Origin: Promineifilum sp019695075
GTDB taxonomy: Bacteria; Chloroflexota; Anaerolineae; Promineifilales; Promineifilaceae
Direction: 5' to 3'
Assembly: GCA_026129185.1 (NCBI GenBank)
Contig: JAHCIO010000005.1
Coordinates: 98,138-162,137, forward strand
Length of the DNA: 64,000 nt
The notes under the pieces: generated by a model
The model's database searches: none
The model's input: the letters and a program-made list of their open reading frames with translations, nothing else
What the model was told of the DNA's origin: nothing
Program-made: the position numbers and the translations under genes
Shown: positions 1 to 8,310 of the stretch, in pieces
Position numbering within the stretch: the first letter of the stretch is position 1
How the letters are laid out: the number at the start of each line of letters is the position of its first letter

Positions 1-1035
1 GAAGGGGATGGTTGACGTGATGACCGCCAGGTTAATGAGCGCCTGGTAGGCGATCCAGACGGTGACGCCGACCGCCAGCAGGAAGCCATAGGTATCGCGG
101 GCGCGCGTGGCGACGCGGAAGCCGCGATAGGCCAGGAAGCAGAACAGGGCGATCAGCCCCAGCGCGCCGAACAGCCCCAACTCTTCGCCGACGATGGCGA
201 AGACGCCGTCGGTGTGGGCCAAGGGCAGTGGGCCGAACTTCTGCCCGCCTTCGCCCAGGCCGACGCCGAACAGCCCGCCCTGGGCCAGCGCGGCCAATGC
301 CTGGCGCACCTGATAGCTGGCCTGAAACGGGTCTTCCAGGGCGGCGCGAAAGTCGCTGACACGCTGGGCGGCGTGGGGCAGAATGGTCATCATCAGCAGG
401 ACGACACCGCCGGCCACCAGCCCGACCAGTAGCACCTGCTTCAGGTCAGCCCCGGCGACGAAGAACAGCGTGAAGCTGATCAGGCCAACCAGGATCGCCG
501 TGGAGAGGGCCGGCTGCAGGACGATCAGGGCGAACATGACGCCGGTGATGATCGAGAACGGCAGCAGACCGTAGTTGACTTGCTTGATGCGGTCGCCCTT
601 GGAATGCAGCCAGTGGGCGATGTAGAGGATCGTCGCCAGCTTGGCCAGTTCCGACGGCTGATAGGAGCCTTGCGACAGCGCCCGTGCCGCGCCGTAGTTG
701 ACCTGGCCGAAGAAGAGCAGGAAGACCAGCAAGACGATGGTCATGACGATGAGGGGCACGGACAGGATGCGCAGGGCGTGGTAGTCGAACTGCATCATGA
801 GGGCGATGAGGCCGACGCCCAGGACCATCGCGCCCACCTGGCGGGTCATGTAGTAGACAGGGTTGTCCTTGAAGCGAAAGCCTAGGTCGAAGGTGGTGCT
901 GTAGACCATGAGGAAGCCGAAAACGAGCAGGGCGGCCGCGCCTAGCAGGAGCCAGTAATCGACGTTGTACTTGTTGCGCGAAGTCGCTAATAACGGTTCG
1001 CGGCGCTGCTTGACGACGTTAATCGGTGCCATCAT
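1..1035 (-). CDS. ftsW: FtsW/RodA-type SEDS peptidoglycan polymerase (partial, runs off left edge)
   Basis: The reverse strand is open from an ATG at 1035 (or the adjacent ATG at 1032) to the window edge, giving 345 codons without a stop. The translation has an N-terminal cytoplasmic stretch, a first membrane segment at about residues 29-46 and many later hydrophobic segments. The SEDS signatures GAARAL (about 135), QPSELAK and GVGLGEGGQKFGPLPLAHTD are visible. SEDS proteins polymerise lipid II glycan strands together with a class B PBP, here probably the FtsI encoded in the same operon. A GGGAG lies 5 nt before the ATG at 1032, so that codon may be the real start. It is the last visible gene of the dcw operon, 33 nt after murD. 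FtsW rather than RodA is chosen from context. Confidence 0.93.
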   Translation of the reverse strand, partial: MMAPINVVKQRREPLLATSRNKYNVDYWLLLGAAALLVFGFLMVYSTTFDLGFRFKDNPVYYMTRQVGAMVLGVGLIALMMQFDYHALRILSVPLIVMTIVLLVFLLFFGQVNYGAARALSQGSYQPSELAKLATILYIAHWLHSKGDRIKQVNYGLLPFSIITGVMFALIVLQPALSTAILVGLISFTLFFVAGADLKQVLLVGLVAGGVVLLMMTILPHAAQRVSDFRAALEDPFQASYQVRQALAALAQGGLFGVGLGEGGQKFGPLPLAHTDGVFAIVGEELGLFGALGLIALFCFLAYRGFRVATRARDTYGFLLAVGVTVWIAYQALINLAVITSTIPF

Positions 1036-1048
1036 GTCTCCCGTGGTG

Positions 1049-1069
1049 GGGCGATTTGCCAAATCGCCC
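1049..1069. repeat. Short palindromic repeat between murD and ftsW
   Basis: A 10-bp perfect inverted repeat (GGGCGATTTG / CAAATCGCCC, one central base) fills the murD-ftsW gap and supplies the last base pairs of the murD stop region. It shares the sequence gtggggcgatt with the first unit of the 27-bp array at 8971-9119, so it is probably a dispersed member of the same family. In RNA it would form a strong hairpin inside the operon. Confidence 0.6.
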
Positions 1070-2430
1070 TACAAGTCTCCTACCAGTAGCCGGAAATGCT
1101 CGCCGCGCTCGGCGAAGTCGGAATAGCTGTCAAAGCTGGTGCCGCCGGGCGACAGGAGGACGATATCGCCTGCGGCGGCCTCGGCCTGGGCGACATAGAC
1201 GGCCTCGGCCAGTGTTTCGACGCGGATGACGTTGACGCCGCGCAGTCGCTTGGCTAACGGCTCGGCCAGTTCGCCGAAGAGAACCACCCGCTTGACCCGC
1301 TGGCCCACCTGTCGCGCCCACTCGTCCCAGACCATGTTCTTGTCGCGCCCGCCGGCCAGCAGAATGATCGGCTCGTCGTAGGCGGCCAGGGCGGCCAGGG
1401 CACGCTCCGGGGCGGTGGCGATGGAGTCGTTGATGTACTTGACGCCGTCCAACTCGCGGACGGTCTCCAGCCGGTGGGGGACGCCGGCGAAGGTGCGGAT
1501 GCCCTCGACGATGGCCTCGTCGGGCACGCCGACGGCCTCGGCCAGCGCCGCCGCGGCCAGGACGTTGAGCACGTTGTGGCCGCCGCGCAGGCGGATGTCG
1601 CTCACAGCGCAGAGGGCGCGACGGCCCTCCGGCCCGCAGAGCCAAATGCGGTTGCCGTCCACGAACGCGCCATCCTCGACTGGGCTGCGCCGGCTGAAGA
1701 GGCGCAGCCGGCCGCGCACCTCCTCGCGCAAGCCCAACGCGCCGGGGTCGTCGGCCGACAGCACGGCGACGCCCTCCGGTCCCTGGTGGCGCAGGATGTT
1801 GGCCTTGGCGGCGGTGTAGTGGTCCATCGTCTTGTGCCGATCCAGATGGTTGGGCGTGATGTTGAGCACAGCGGCAATAGCCGGGCTGAGGTCTTCCCAA
1901 ATTTCCAACTGGAAGCTGGACAGTTCCATAATGATCAGGTCGCCGGCCGACATCTCGGCCAGGTCGCTGATGAGCGGCCGGCCGATGTTGCCGCCGACCC
2001 AGGTGCGCCGCCCGGACATCTGGCCCATGCGGCCGACGAGCGCCGTGGTGGTCGTCTTGCCGGCCGAGCCGGTGATGCCGACCAGGGGCGCGGGCGCGCG
2101 GCGGGCGAACTCGATGGAGTCGTTGGTCAGGGGGATGCCGCGCCGCTGCGCCTCGACAACCAACGGCGCATCGATGGACACGCCGCCGCTGATGGCCAGC
2201 AGGTCGCAATCGTCCAGCAGCGACAGCGGATGCTCGCCCAACACAAAGCGCAGCCGGTCGGCGGGCAGGCCGGCCGCCCAGGCGCTCGCATCCGGGCCGA
2301 GCAGGGCCGCGGCCGGGCGCAGGTCGGAGATGGTGACGTACGCCCCGACCCCCACGGCAAAGCGCGCCAGGGCCGTCCCCTGCCGGGCCATGCCGAGAAT
2401 CACCAGTCGTTTGCCGTTTAGCGCGTCCAT
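1069..2430 (-). CDS. murD: UDP-N-acetylmuramoyl-L-alanine--D-glutamate ligase
   Basis: This 453-residue Mur ligase adds D-glutamate to UDP-MurNAc-L-Ala in the cytoplasm using ATP. The order is a Rossmann-like N-terminal domain starting LVILGMARQG, the ATP-binding loop GITGSAGKTTTT at about 118-129, a central domain with NITPNHLDRH, and a C-terminal domain beginning near YINDSIATAPERALAAL. Length is normal for MurD. It sits in the dcw operon after mraY, separated by a 113-nt gap that carries a large inverted repeat. The ATG at 2430 has no obvious Shine-Dalgarno. The D-glutamate substrate would come from the MurI encoded at 45812. Confidence 0.96.
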   Translation of the reverse strand: MDALNGKRLVILGMARQGTALARFAVGVGAYVTISDLRPAAALLGPDASAWAAGLPADRLRFVLGEHPLSLLDDCDLLAISGGVSIDAPLVVEAQRRGIPLTNDSIEFARRAPAPLVGITGSAGKTTTTALVGRMGQMSGRRTWVGGNIGRPLISDLAEMSAGDLIIMELSSFQLEIWEDLSPAIAAVLNITPNHLDRHKTMDHYTAAKANILRHQGPEGVAVLSADDPGALGLREEVRGRLRLFSRRSPVEDGAFVDGNRIWLCGPEGRRALCAVSDIRLRGGHNVLNVLAAAALAEAVGVPDEAIVEGIRTFAGVPHRLETVRELDGVKYINDSIATAPERALAALAAYDEPIILLAGGRDKNMVWDEWARQVGQRVKRVVLFGELAEPLAKRLRGVNVIRVETLAEAVYVAQAEAAAGDIVLLSPGGTSFDSYSDFAERGEHFRLLVGDL

Positions 2431-2448
2431 ATCAGTTCTGACTTAAGA

Positions 2449-2529
2449 ACCTCACGCCAAGATCGCCAAGGGCGCAAAGCACGCCAAGAAGCGTTCTTCT
2501 TTGCGCTCTTCGCGGTCTTGGCGTGAGGT
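2449..2529. repeat. Long imperfect inverted repeat (acctcacgc... family), copy 1
   Basis: The outer arms ACCTCACGCCAAGAtCGC and its complement (one mismatch over 18 bp) enclose degenerate units resembling gcgcaaag and cgccaaga. A second copy of this family lies at 25100-25194. It occupies nearly the whole mraY-murD gap, so it is transcribed within the operon and could fold into a long hairpin. Confidence 0.75.
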
Positions 2530-2543
2530 CTTCTTCATGTTCA

Positions 2544-3530
2544 TCATACCAGCGCCAGAGCGATGCCGATCATCGCCGTCAACATGGCGATCAGCCACCA
2601 CCGCTGGACGATCTGCGTCTCGCTCCAGCCGATCAGCTCGAAGTGGTGGTGCAACGGGGCCATCTTGAATAGTCGTTTGCCGCCCGTGGCCCTGAAGTAG
2701 AGCACTTGCAGCGTCGTCGAGAGTTCCGTCGCCACCGGGATGGCGATGATGACCGGGAAGATGAGCCATTGGTTGGTCATCAGGGCCAGCACGCCCAGCG
2801 CCGCGCCGAGCGCCTGCGCGCCCACGTCGCCCATGAACATCTGCGCCGGTTTGGCGTTGTACCACAGGAAGCCGAAGGTCGCGCCGATCACGATGAAGCT
2901 GAACACGACCAGGAACTGCTGATCCTGCAGGAAGGCGATGATGCCATAGGCGACGAAGGCGGTGGCGGCAATGAGACCGGCCAGCCCGTCGAGGCCGTCC
3001 GTCAGATTCACGGCGTTGGCGGACCCCGTGATGACGATGACGGCCGCCGGGATGTAGAGCAGGCCGATGTCGATCAGAACGGGAACGGTGGGCACGGCCA
3101 CCCAGCCGTGCCGGTCGTTCACCTGCCAGTAGAGCAGGACGGCGGCGATCAGGGCGATGACCAATTGCACGGCCAGCTTGACGCGCGCGCGCATGCCTTC
3201 GCCCGGTCGTAGGCGGAACCCCTGGTAATCGTCGATGCCACCGAGGATAGAGTAGGCTACCAAGACACCCAGGGGAATGACCACGCTTTCGGCAATTTCC
3301 AGCGCTTGCACAAACTGCACCACGTTGACCACCAGACTGACCAGGACCGTCCAGGCGACGATCAGGATACCTCCCATAGCCGGTGTGCCCATTTTGGCGG
3401 CATGGGTCGCCGGCCCGTCGATACGAATATTCTTGCCCAGCCGCAGCCGCCGCATCAGCTCGATCAGCGGCGCGCCCCAGATGACGGCCAGCAGGAACGT
3501 GGCCCCGGCCAACGTCAGCGCCAGACCCAT
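2544..3530 (-). CDS. mraY: Phospho-N-acetylmuramoyl-pentapeptide-transferase
   Basis: This membrane enzyme (328 residues) transfers phospho-MurNAc-pentapeptide to undecaprenyl phosphate, forming lipid I. The start ATG at 3530 shares its A with the murF TGA, which indicates translational coupling; the frame stays open further upstream but that part lies over murF. About ten hydrophobic segments are visible. Family signatures are GTPAMGGILI near 50, the DD pair in IDDYQGF, NAVNLTDGLDGLAG, FMGDVGAQALGAALG and the histidine-rich loop MAPLHHHFEL near residue 290. Length is at the short end for MraY. Confidence 0.95.
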   Translation of the reverse strand: MGLALTLAGATFLLAVIWGAPLIELMRRLRLGKNIRIDGPATHAAKMGTPAMGGILIVAWTVLVSLVVNVVQFVQALEIAESVVIPLGVLVAYSILGGIDDYQGFRLRPGEGMRARVKLAVQLVIALIAAVLLYWQVNDRHGWVAVPTVPVLIDIGLLYIPAAVIVITGSANAVNLTDGLDGLAGLIAATAFVAYGIIAFLQDQQFLVVFSFIVIGATFGFLWYNAKPAQMFMGDVGAQALGAALGVLALMTNQWLIFPVIIAIPVATELSTTLQVLYFRATGGKRLFKMAPLHHHFELIGWSETQIVQRWWLIAMLTAMIGIALALV

Positions 3531-4981
3531 CAGTTCATCCTCCCCAGGGCCGTGACGATGCGATCCATACGCATGCCCAACGAACCCTTGATGAGGATAA
3601 CGTCGCCCGGCTGGATGACCTCTTCCAGGACGGGCACGGCCGCCGGCGCGTCGTCTACAAGGAAGACGTGGTCGGTGGGCATGCCCAGCGCCAGCGCCTC
3701 CGCGCCGATGACGCGCGCCCGCGGGCCGACGGCGATGACCAGGTCGGCCACGTCGGCGGCGCGGCGGCCGACGACGCGGTGGGCCTGCTTCTCGGCGCGG
3801 CCCAGTTCCAGCATGTCGCCCAGCACGGCGATGCGCCGCCCCGGTAGATCGGCCAGCAGATTGAGCGCCGCCAGGGCTGAGTCGGGGCTGGAGTTGTAGG
3901 TGTCGTCGATGAGCACCGAGCCGCGCGGGCCGTGGCTGACGACCAGCCGCAACTGGGCGCTGTTGTCGTTCAGCCCGGCGATGATCTCGTCCCATCTCAG
4001 GCCTTCCAGCAAGCCCACGGCCGCGGCCCGCAGCGCCGTGTGGACGCTGTGGCGGCCCAGCAGCGGCACGCCCACGGTCAGCGTCTCGTCGCCGTAGTGG
4101 AGGGCAAAGCGCACCCCGTCTAGCCCCATCGAGTCGATGGCGTCGGCCCACAGGTCGGCGCCGGCGTCGAGGCCGTAGGTGAAGACGCGGGCGCGAGTGT
4201 GCTCGGCCATGCTCATCACGCGCGGGTCGTCGTAGTTCAGCACGGCCGCGCCCTCCGGCGGCAGGGCGGCGACAAGCTCGCGCTTGGCGGCGACGATGGC
4301 CTCCATTGAGCCAAGCCGCTCCATGTGTACCGGGCCGATCATCGTCACCACGCCGACGACGGGCCGGGCCAGGTCGCACAGCAGATCGATCTCACCCTGG
4401 GCGTACATGCCCATCTCGATGACGGCGCGCTCGTGCTCCGGCCGCAGGTTCAATAGCGTCAGGGGCACGCCGATCTCGTTGTTCTGGTTGCCCGACGACT
4501 TCAGCGTCCGGTAGCGGCGCGACAGCACGGCGGCAATCAGTTCCTTGGTGGAGGTCTTGCCAACGCTGCCGGTGATGCCGATCACGCGCGTGTCCAGCCG
4601 GGCGCGCCAGGCGCGGGCCACGGTTTGGAGGGCGCGCAGGGTGTCGTCGACCTGGAAGAGCACCGGCCCCGCCGCCCAATCCCCCGCCCATGGGGAGGGG
4701 GTAGGGGTGGGTTTCCCCGTTCGCGGGCGGGTGTCGATCATCGGCCAATCGCCGCCGGGCGAGCGCTCCACCAGGGCGGCGATGGCCCCGCGGGCGAAGG
4801 CGTCGGCCACAAAGGCGTGGCCGTCGGCCCGCTCGCCGTTGAAGGCAACGAAGACTGACCCCGGCCCCGCTTCGCGACTGTCGACGACGAACGAGGTCAC
4901 CGTCCGCGGTGCCACCTCCGGTTCGTTGCCGGTGGGCTGGTAGTCGGTCAATGCCGCCAGAATGTGACCCAGGTGAAGCAT
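3530..4981 (-). CDS. murF: UDP-MurNAc-tripeptide:D-Ala-D-Ala ligase
   Basis: MurF adds D-Ala-D-Ala to the UDP-MurNAc-tripeptide. The start is either the ATG at 4981 (483 residues) or the in-frame TTG at 4993; neither has a convincing Shine-Dalgarno, so ATG is preferred. The ATP-binding loop GITGSVGKTSTKE lies near residue 135, followed by SSGNQNNEIGVPLTLL and the C-terminal domain with LIDDTYNSSPDS. Residues at about 82-103 form a proline-rich insertion (TGKPTPTPSPWAGDW) encoded by what looks like an interspersed CCCTAACCC-type repeat, placed just before the central domain. murE is not found next to it, unlike in most dcw clusters. Confidence 0.94.
   Translation of the reverse strand: MLHLGHILAALTDYQPTGNEPEVAPRTVTSFVVDSREAGPGSVFVAFNGERADGHAFVADAFARGAIAALVERSPGGDWPMIDTRPRTGKPTPTPSPWAGDWAAGPVLFQVDDTLRALQTVARAWRARLDTRVIGITGSVGKTSTKELIAAVLSRRYRTLKSSGNQNNEIGVPLTLLNLRPEHERAVIEMGMYAQGEIDLLCDLARPVVGVVTMIGPVHMERLGSMEAIVAAKRELVAALPPEGAAVLNYDDPRVMSMAEHTRARVFTYGLDAGADLWADAIDSMGLDGVRFALHYGDETLTVGVPLLGRHSVHTALRAAAVGLLEGLRWDEIIAGLNDNSAQLRLVVSHGPRGSVLIDDTYNSSPDSALAALNLLADLPGRRIAVLGDMLELGRAEKQAHRVVGRRAADVADLVIAVGPRARVIGAEALALGMPTDHVFLVDDAPAAVPVLEEVIQPGDVILIKGSLGMRMDRIVTALGRMN
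4682..4726. repeat. C/T-rich interspersed repeat inside murF
   Basis: On the minus strand this stretch reads cccacccctaccccctcc followed by catgggcggggg, much lower in complexity than the surrounding coding sequence. It resembles the intergenic C/T-rich repeat just upstream of the gene (5010-5046). It stays in frame and adds about 20 residues to MurF. Confidence 0.55.
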
Positions 4982-5009
4982 TTCAGTTACCAAATGTCCG
5001 TCGTTATGC

Positions 5010-5046
5010 CCTCTCCCTAACCCTCTCCCGGAGGGCGAGGGAGGAG
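5010..5046. repeat. C/T-rich palindromic intergenic repeat
   Basis: The sequence ccctctccctaaccctct continues into cccggagggcgagggaggag, giving an imperfect stem of CCCTC/GAGGG arms. It fills most of the ftsI-murF gap. This type of CCCTAACCCTCTCCC element is a common dispersed intergenic repeat in environmental genomes. Confidence 0.6.
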
Positions 5047-5050
5047 ATCC

Positions 5051-6748
5051 TTAGCCGCCGTTGCCGGTCGTCGCGGCCTGCGCCTGCAAGCGCACCGCGT
5101 CCGGCGGGATGTCCAGCAAGACCACAAGTTCCTTGACCAACTTCGAGAAGGCCGGTGCGGCAGTCATGCTGCCCCAGGGGGCGGTCTGCGGCCGGTCGAG
5201 CTTCACGAAAACGATGATGCGCGGGTCATCGGCCGGCAGCCAGCCGATGAACGAGGCGATGGTGTCCGTCGGGTTATAGCCAAATGGCTCGGCGATCTGG
5301 GCCGTGCCCGTCTTGCCGGCGACGGTGTAGCCGTCGATCAGCGCTTCCTGCACCTCTTGTTGCACGGCGGTCACGGCCATCGTCGTCACCGCCGCGGCCG
5401 TCTCCGGCTTCACGGCCTGGCTGAGCACCGTCGGCTCGTGGACGTGGACGCCGTTCTCGTCATGCACCTCGGCCACGACGTAGGGCTGCATCTGATAGCC
5501 GTTGTTGGCCAGCGCCGAGACGGCGGTGATCATCTGCAATGGCGTCACGGCCAGCGCCTGGCCATAGGCGTTGGTGGCGATGAATGATTCCTGCCACTCG
5601 CCGCTGCCCGGCAACGGCATCAGCCCCGGTTCCTCGTTGAAAATGTCGATGCCGGTGCGCCGGCCGAAGCCGAAGCGCTGGAAGTAGTCGTAGAAGGTCG
5701 TCGGCCCCATCCACGTGGCGATGGTCGCCGCGCCGACGTTGAGCGAGTGGGCCAGCAGGTTGGTCATGTCCGTGGTGCCATACGCGCCGCGGTCCCAGTT
5801 GTAGCTGGTGTGGCCGCCGACGGTGATGGCGCCGGTGTCGTTGTAGGTCGTGGTGGGCGTCACCGTGCCCGAATCGAGCGCCGCAGCCATTGTCACCAGC
5901 TTCATGACCGAGCCGGGTTCGTAGACGGCGCTCACCAGCGGGTTATAGAACAGCGATTTCTCTGTGTCGTAGAAGTCGTTGGCCGAATAGCACGGTTCAG
6001 CGGCCATGGCCAGGATGGCCCCGGTGCGCGGGTCCATGACGATGATCGACCCGCTGACCGCGCCGTACTCGGCCAGGGCTTCCTTCAGATGGCGCTCGAC
6101 GGTGTATTGCACGCTGCGGTCGATGGTCAACACCAGGTCGCTGCCCTCGCGGGCCATCACGGCCGTCTGCGGCTGTAGGGGAGAGAGGGGCACAGTGGCG
6201 CTGGCGGGTGTGCCGGCCAGTTCGCTTTGGTAGTAGCCTTCGATGCCCGCGCCGCCCTGCCCGTCAAAGTCGACGAAGCCGAGCACGTGGCACATTAGCT
6301 CGTTTTGCGGGTAGAAGCGGCGGGGCAGGGGGTCGAGTTGCACTTCGTCGCCATACGTTAGGGCGCGGATAGCCTCGGCCGTCTCCGACGACACGCGCGG
6401 AGCCAGTACGCCGTAGAGTTCGGATGACTCCAGGTCGGCCAGCAGTTGGCCGCGGGGGATCTGCAACACGGGGGCCAGCTCGTTGGCCAGCTCTTCCGGG
6501 TCGGTCAGGATGCTGGGGCTGATGCCGACGCGGTAGTCCCACTCATCGACGGCCAGCACGGCGCCGTTGCGGTCATAGATGACGCCGCGCTCCGGCGTGT
6601 CGGTCACCGGCAAGCTCTCGATGGCCACTTCGCGCCACTCGTCGCCGTGCAGCACCTGGAAGGCAAACAGGCGCAGGATGATGACGCCCAGGGCCACACC
6701 CATGCCGATGGCGACCGTCCACATGCGGCGCACTTGGCTACTGTTCAT
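5051..6748 (-). CDS. ftsI: Class B penicillin-binding protein, septal transpeptidase
   Basis: FtsI/PBP3 cross-links septal peptidoglycan outside the membrane. The 565-residue protein has one N-terminal membrane anchor (about 9-30), a PBP dimer domain starting TPERGVIYDRNG, and a transpeptidase domain with all three active-site motifs: S280-V-M-K283, S335-L-N337 and K479-T-G-T482. Length and layout fit class B PBPs. Its start overlaps the end of the upstream ftsL-like gene by 11 bp. The 36 residues after the last strand, rich in Ala, Thr and Gly, are variable in the family. With FtsW in the same operon it would form the septal synthase pair. Confidence 0.95.
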   Translation of the reverse strand: MNSSQVRRMWTVAIGMGVALGVIILRLFAFQVLHGDEWREVAIESLPVTDTPERGVIYDRNGAVLAVDEWDYRVGISPSILTDPEELANELAPVLQIPRGQLLADLESSELYGVLAPRVSSETAEAIRALTYGDEVQLDPLPRRFYPQNELMCHVLGFVDFDGQGGAGIEGYYQSELAGTPASATVPLSPLQPQTAVMAREGSDLVLTIDRSVQYTVERHLKEALAEYGAVSGSIIVMDPRTGAILAMAAEPCYSANDFYDTEKSLFYNPLVSAVYEPGSVMKLVTMAAALDSGTVTPTTTYNDTGAITVGGHTSYNWDRGAYGTTDMTNLLAHSLNVGAATIATWMGPTTFYDYFQRFGFGRRTGIDIFNEEPGLMPLPGSGEWQESFIATNAYGQALAVTPLQMITAVSALANNGYQMQPYVVAEVHDENGVHVHEPTVLSQAVKPETAAAVTTMAVTAVQQEVQEALIDGYTVAGKTGTAQIAEPFGYNPTDTIASFIGWLPADDPRIIVFVKLDRPQTAPWGSMTAAPAFSKLVKELVVLLDIPPDAVRLQAQAATTGNGG

Positions 6749-7259
6749 GGGTCTCTCCTCGCGTCAGGTCGATGCCGAGGTCGCGCACGGCCAGGGCGAT
6801 GGCCTGCCACAGTGTTTCCGGCGGGGCGGGCGGTTCTTCCGGCTCTGTCGTCGTTGTGGGCGGGATGATCGTCGCGGCGTCGGCCGGCTCGGTGGGGTAC
6901 TGGGGAATGACGACGTAGTCGATGTCGGCCGGGGTGGAGGGTACGAAGCCCAGCCGCCGCGCTTCCTCGTCAAGGCGTGAAAGCGACTGCGCCTCGGCGA
7001 TCTGGCGCTCCAGTTCAGCGTTAGACCGCTTGACCTCATCCAAATCGTTCTGCTCTATCTGGACGCGGCGGCCGATGGTGGCGATGCGGCTGGCCTGGTT
7101 CAGGTAGATGGCCCCCAGCAGGGCGGCCAGCACGACGATGACGCCCCAGCCGGCGGCCGCCTGGGCTTCGGTCAGCATTCCCAGGCGTCGAGCCAGTTCC
7201 CGCGCCTGGCGGGGCTTGGGGCGGGGGTTTTCTTCGGGCGCGGCCATCGTTTCGGTCAT
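6738..7259 (-). CDS. FtsL/DivIC-like single-pass division protein
   Basis: No strong sequence motif identifies this 173-residue protein; the call comes from position and architecture. It has a basic cytoplasmic N-terminus, one membrane segment at about 38-57 (GWGVIVVLAALLGAIYL), then a heptad-rich coiled coil at about 60-100 ending in RLDEEARRLGF, a typical FtsL/DivIC ending. About 70 further residues are Pro/Thr/Glu-rich and finish in a short helix. It lies between rsmH and ftsI, exactly where ftsL is expected, and overlaps the ftsI start by 11 bp. FtsL/DivIC proteins link FtsWI to the divisome. The extracytoplasmic Pro/Thr tail is longer than usual. Confidence 0.8.
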   Translation of the reverse strand: MTETMAAPEENPRPKPRQARELARRLGMLTEAQAAAGWGVIVVLAALLGAIYLNQASRIATIGRRVQIEQNDLDEVKRSNAELERQIAEAQSLSRLDEEARRLGFVPSTPADIDYVVIPQYPTEPADAATIIPPTTTTEPEEPPAPPETLWQAIALAVRDLGIDLTRGETHEQ

Positions 7260-7334
7260 CAGTAATCAGTGTTCAGTAGGTCAGTAAGCCAGTAGGTCAG
7301 TTGTTGCCCACTCTTGATTCCTAATTCGTAATTC
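7260..7334. repeat. Degenerate heptamer-type repeat tract
   Basis: The gap between rsmH and the ftsL-like gene consists of repeated cagtaggtcagta-like units followed by taattcctaattcgtaattc units. The first part is the complement of the ctgacctactg units in the tract at 16219-16432, so both belong to one repeat type. Confidence 0.65.
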
Positions 7335-8288
7335 CTAATTCCCAATTTTCTCCGTCACCCGCAACCGCGCGCTGCGGCTGCGCGCGTTGGCGGCGATCTC
7401 CTCGTCCGTGGCCTTGATGGCCTTGCGACTGACCAGCCGCAGCGCCGGCTGCGCCCCACAGGTGCAGACCGGTTGCTGGGGCGGGCAGACGCAATCGCGG
7501 CTGCTCTCGCGCATGAACTCCTTCACCAGCCGATCCTCCAGCGAGTGGAAGCTGATGACCGCCAGCCGGCCGCCGGGGGCCAGTCGCTCGACAGCCCCGC
7601 GCAGCCCGCGGGCGATCTCATCCAACTCGCCGTTGACAGCGATGCGCAGCGCCTGGAACACCTTCGTGGCCGGGTGGCGGCCCGGCCGGCCGCTGCGCCG
7701 CGCCTCGCGGGCGATCAGCGTCGCCAGCTCGGCCGTGGTGTGCAATGGCCGGTGAGTGACAATGAGCCGGGCAATGCGCCGGCTCTGCTGCTCCTCGCCG
7801 TAACGGAAGAAGATGTCGGCCAGTTCTTCCGTGTCCAGGTTGTTAATCAAATCGGCGGCCGTCGCCCCGCTACGGGTATCGAACCGCATGTCCAGCGGGC
7901 CGTCGTGCTGGAAGGAAAAGCCGCGCGCGGCGTCGTCCAGTTGCCGCGACGACAAGCCCAGGTCGAAGACGATGCCATCGACGGCGTCGAAGCCGTGGGC
8001 CGCGGCCACGCCGGCCAGGTCGCCAAGGCTGGCCACGACCAGCGTGGCCCGCGCGCCGAACGGGGCCAGCCGCTCGGCGGCGTAGGCGATGGCCGCCGGG
8101 TCGCGGTCGAGGCCGAGCAGGCGGCCGTCGGGGGCCGAAGCGGCCAGCAGTCCGGCGGCGTGGCCGCCCGCGCCGAGCGTGCCGTCGACGTAGCGTCCAC
8201 CGGGCGCGGGGCGCAGCGCATCCATGACCTCCTGGAAGAGGACGGGGACGTGGCCGCCGTGAGACCCTGGGACATGCTGCTCGACCAT
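7335..8288 (-). CDS. rsmH: 16S rRNA (cytosine1402-N4)-methyltransferase
   Basis: RsmH (MraW) methylates N4 of C1402 in 16S rRNA. The 317-residue protein starts near HVPVLFQEVMDAL and has the SAM site DGTLGAGGHAAGLL at about 35-48, LGLDRDPAA, the motif DGIVFDLGLSSRQLDDAARGFSF (positions about 105-127), and LAVISFHSLEDRLVKEF close to the C-terminus. Two CxC-type cysteine pairs (DCVCPP, VCTCGA) occur near residue 275. It follows mraZ by 22 nt in the dcw operon, the standard order. Confidence 0.97.
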   Translation of the reverse strand: MVEQHVPGSHGGHVPVLFQEVMDALRPAPGGRYVDGTLGAGGHAAGLLAASAPDGRLLGLDRDPAAIAYAAERLAPFGARATLVVASLGDLAGVAAAHGFDAVDGIVFDLGLSSRQLDDAARGFSFQHDGPLDMRFDTRSGATAADLINNLDTEELADIFFRYGEEQQSRRIARLIVTHRPLHTTAELATLIAREARRSGRPGRHPATKVFQALRIAVNGELDEIARGLRGAVERLAPGGRLAVISFHSLEDRLVKEFMRESSRDCVCPPQQPVCTCGAQPALRLVSRKAIKATDEEIAANARSRSARLRVTEKIGN

Positions 8289-8310
8289 TCCATCGTTCCG
8301 GCTCGGCGGG

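Noticed and set aside
2544..4379. 611-residue frame as a fused MraY
   Set aside because: The first half is a shadow of murF; the ATG at 3530 coupled to the murF stop gives a normal-length MraY.
7860..7890. tRNA-like T-loop sequence (gggtatcgaaccgc)
   Set aside because: It is inside rsmH coding sequence and no acceptor stem or anticodon arm can be built.
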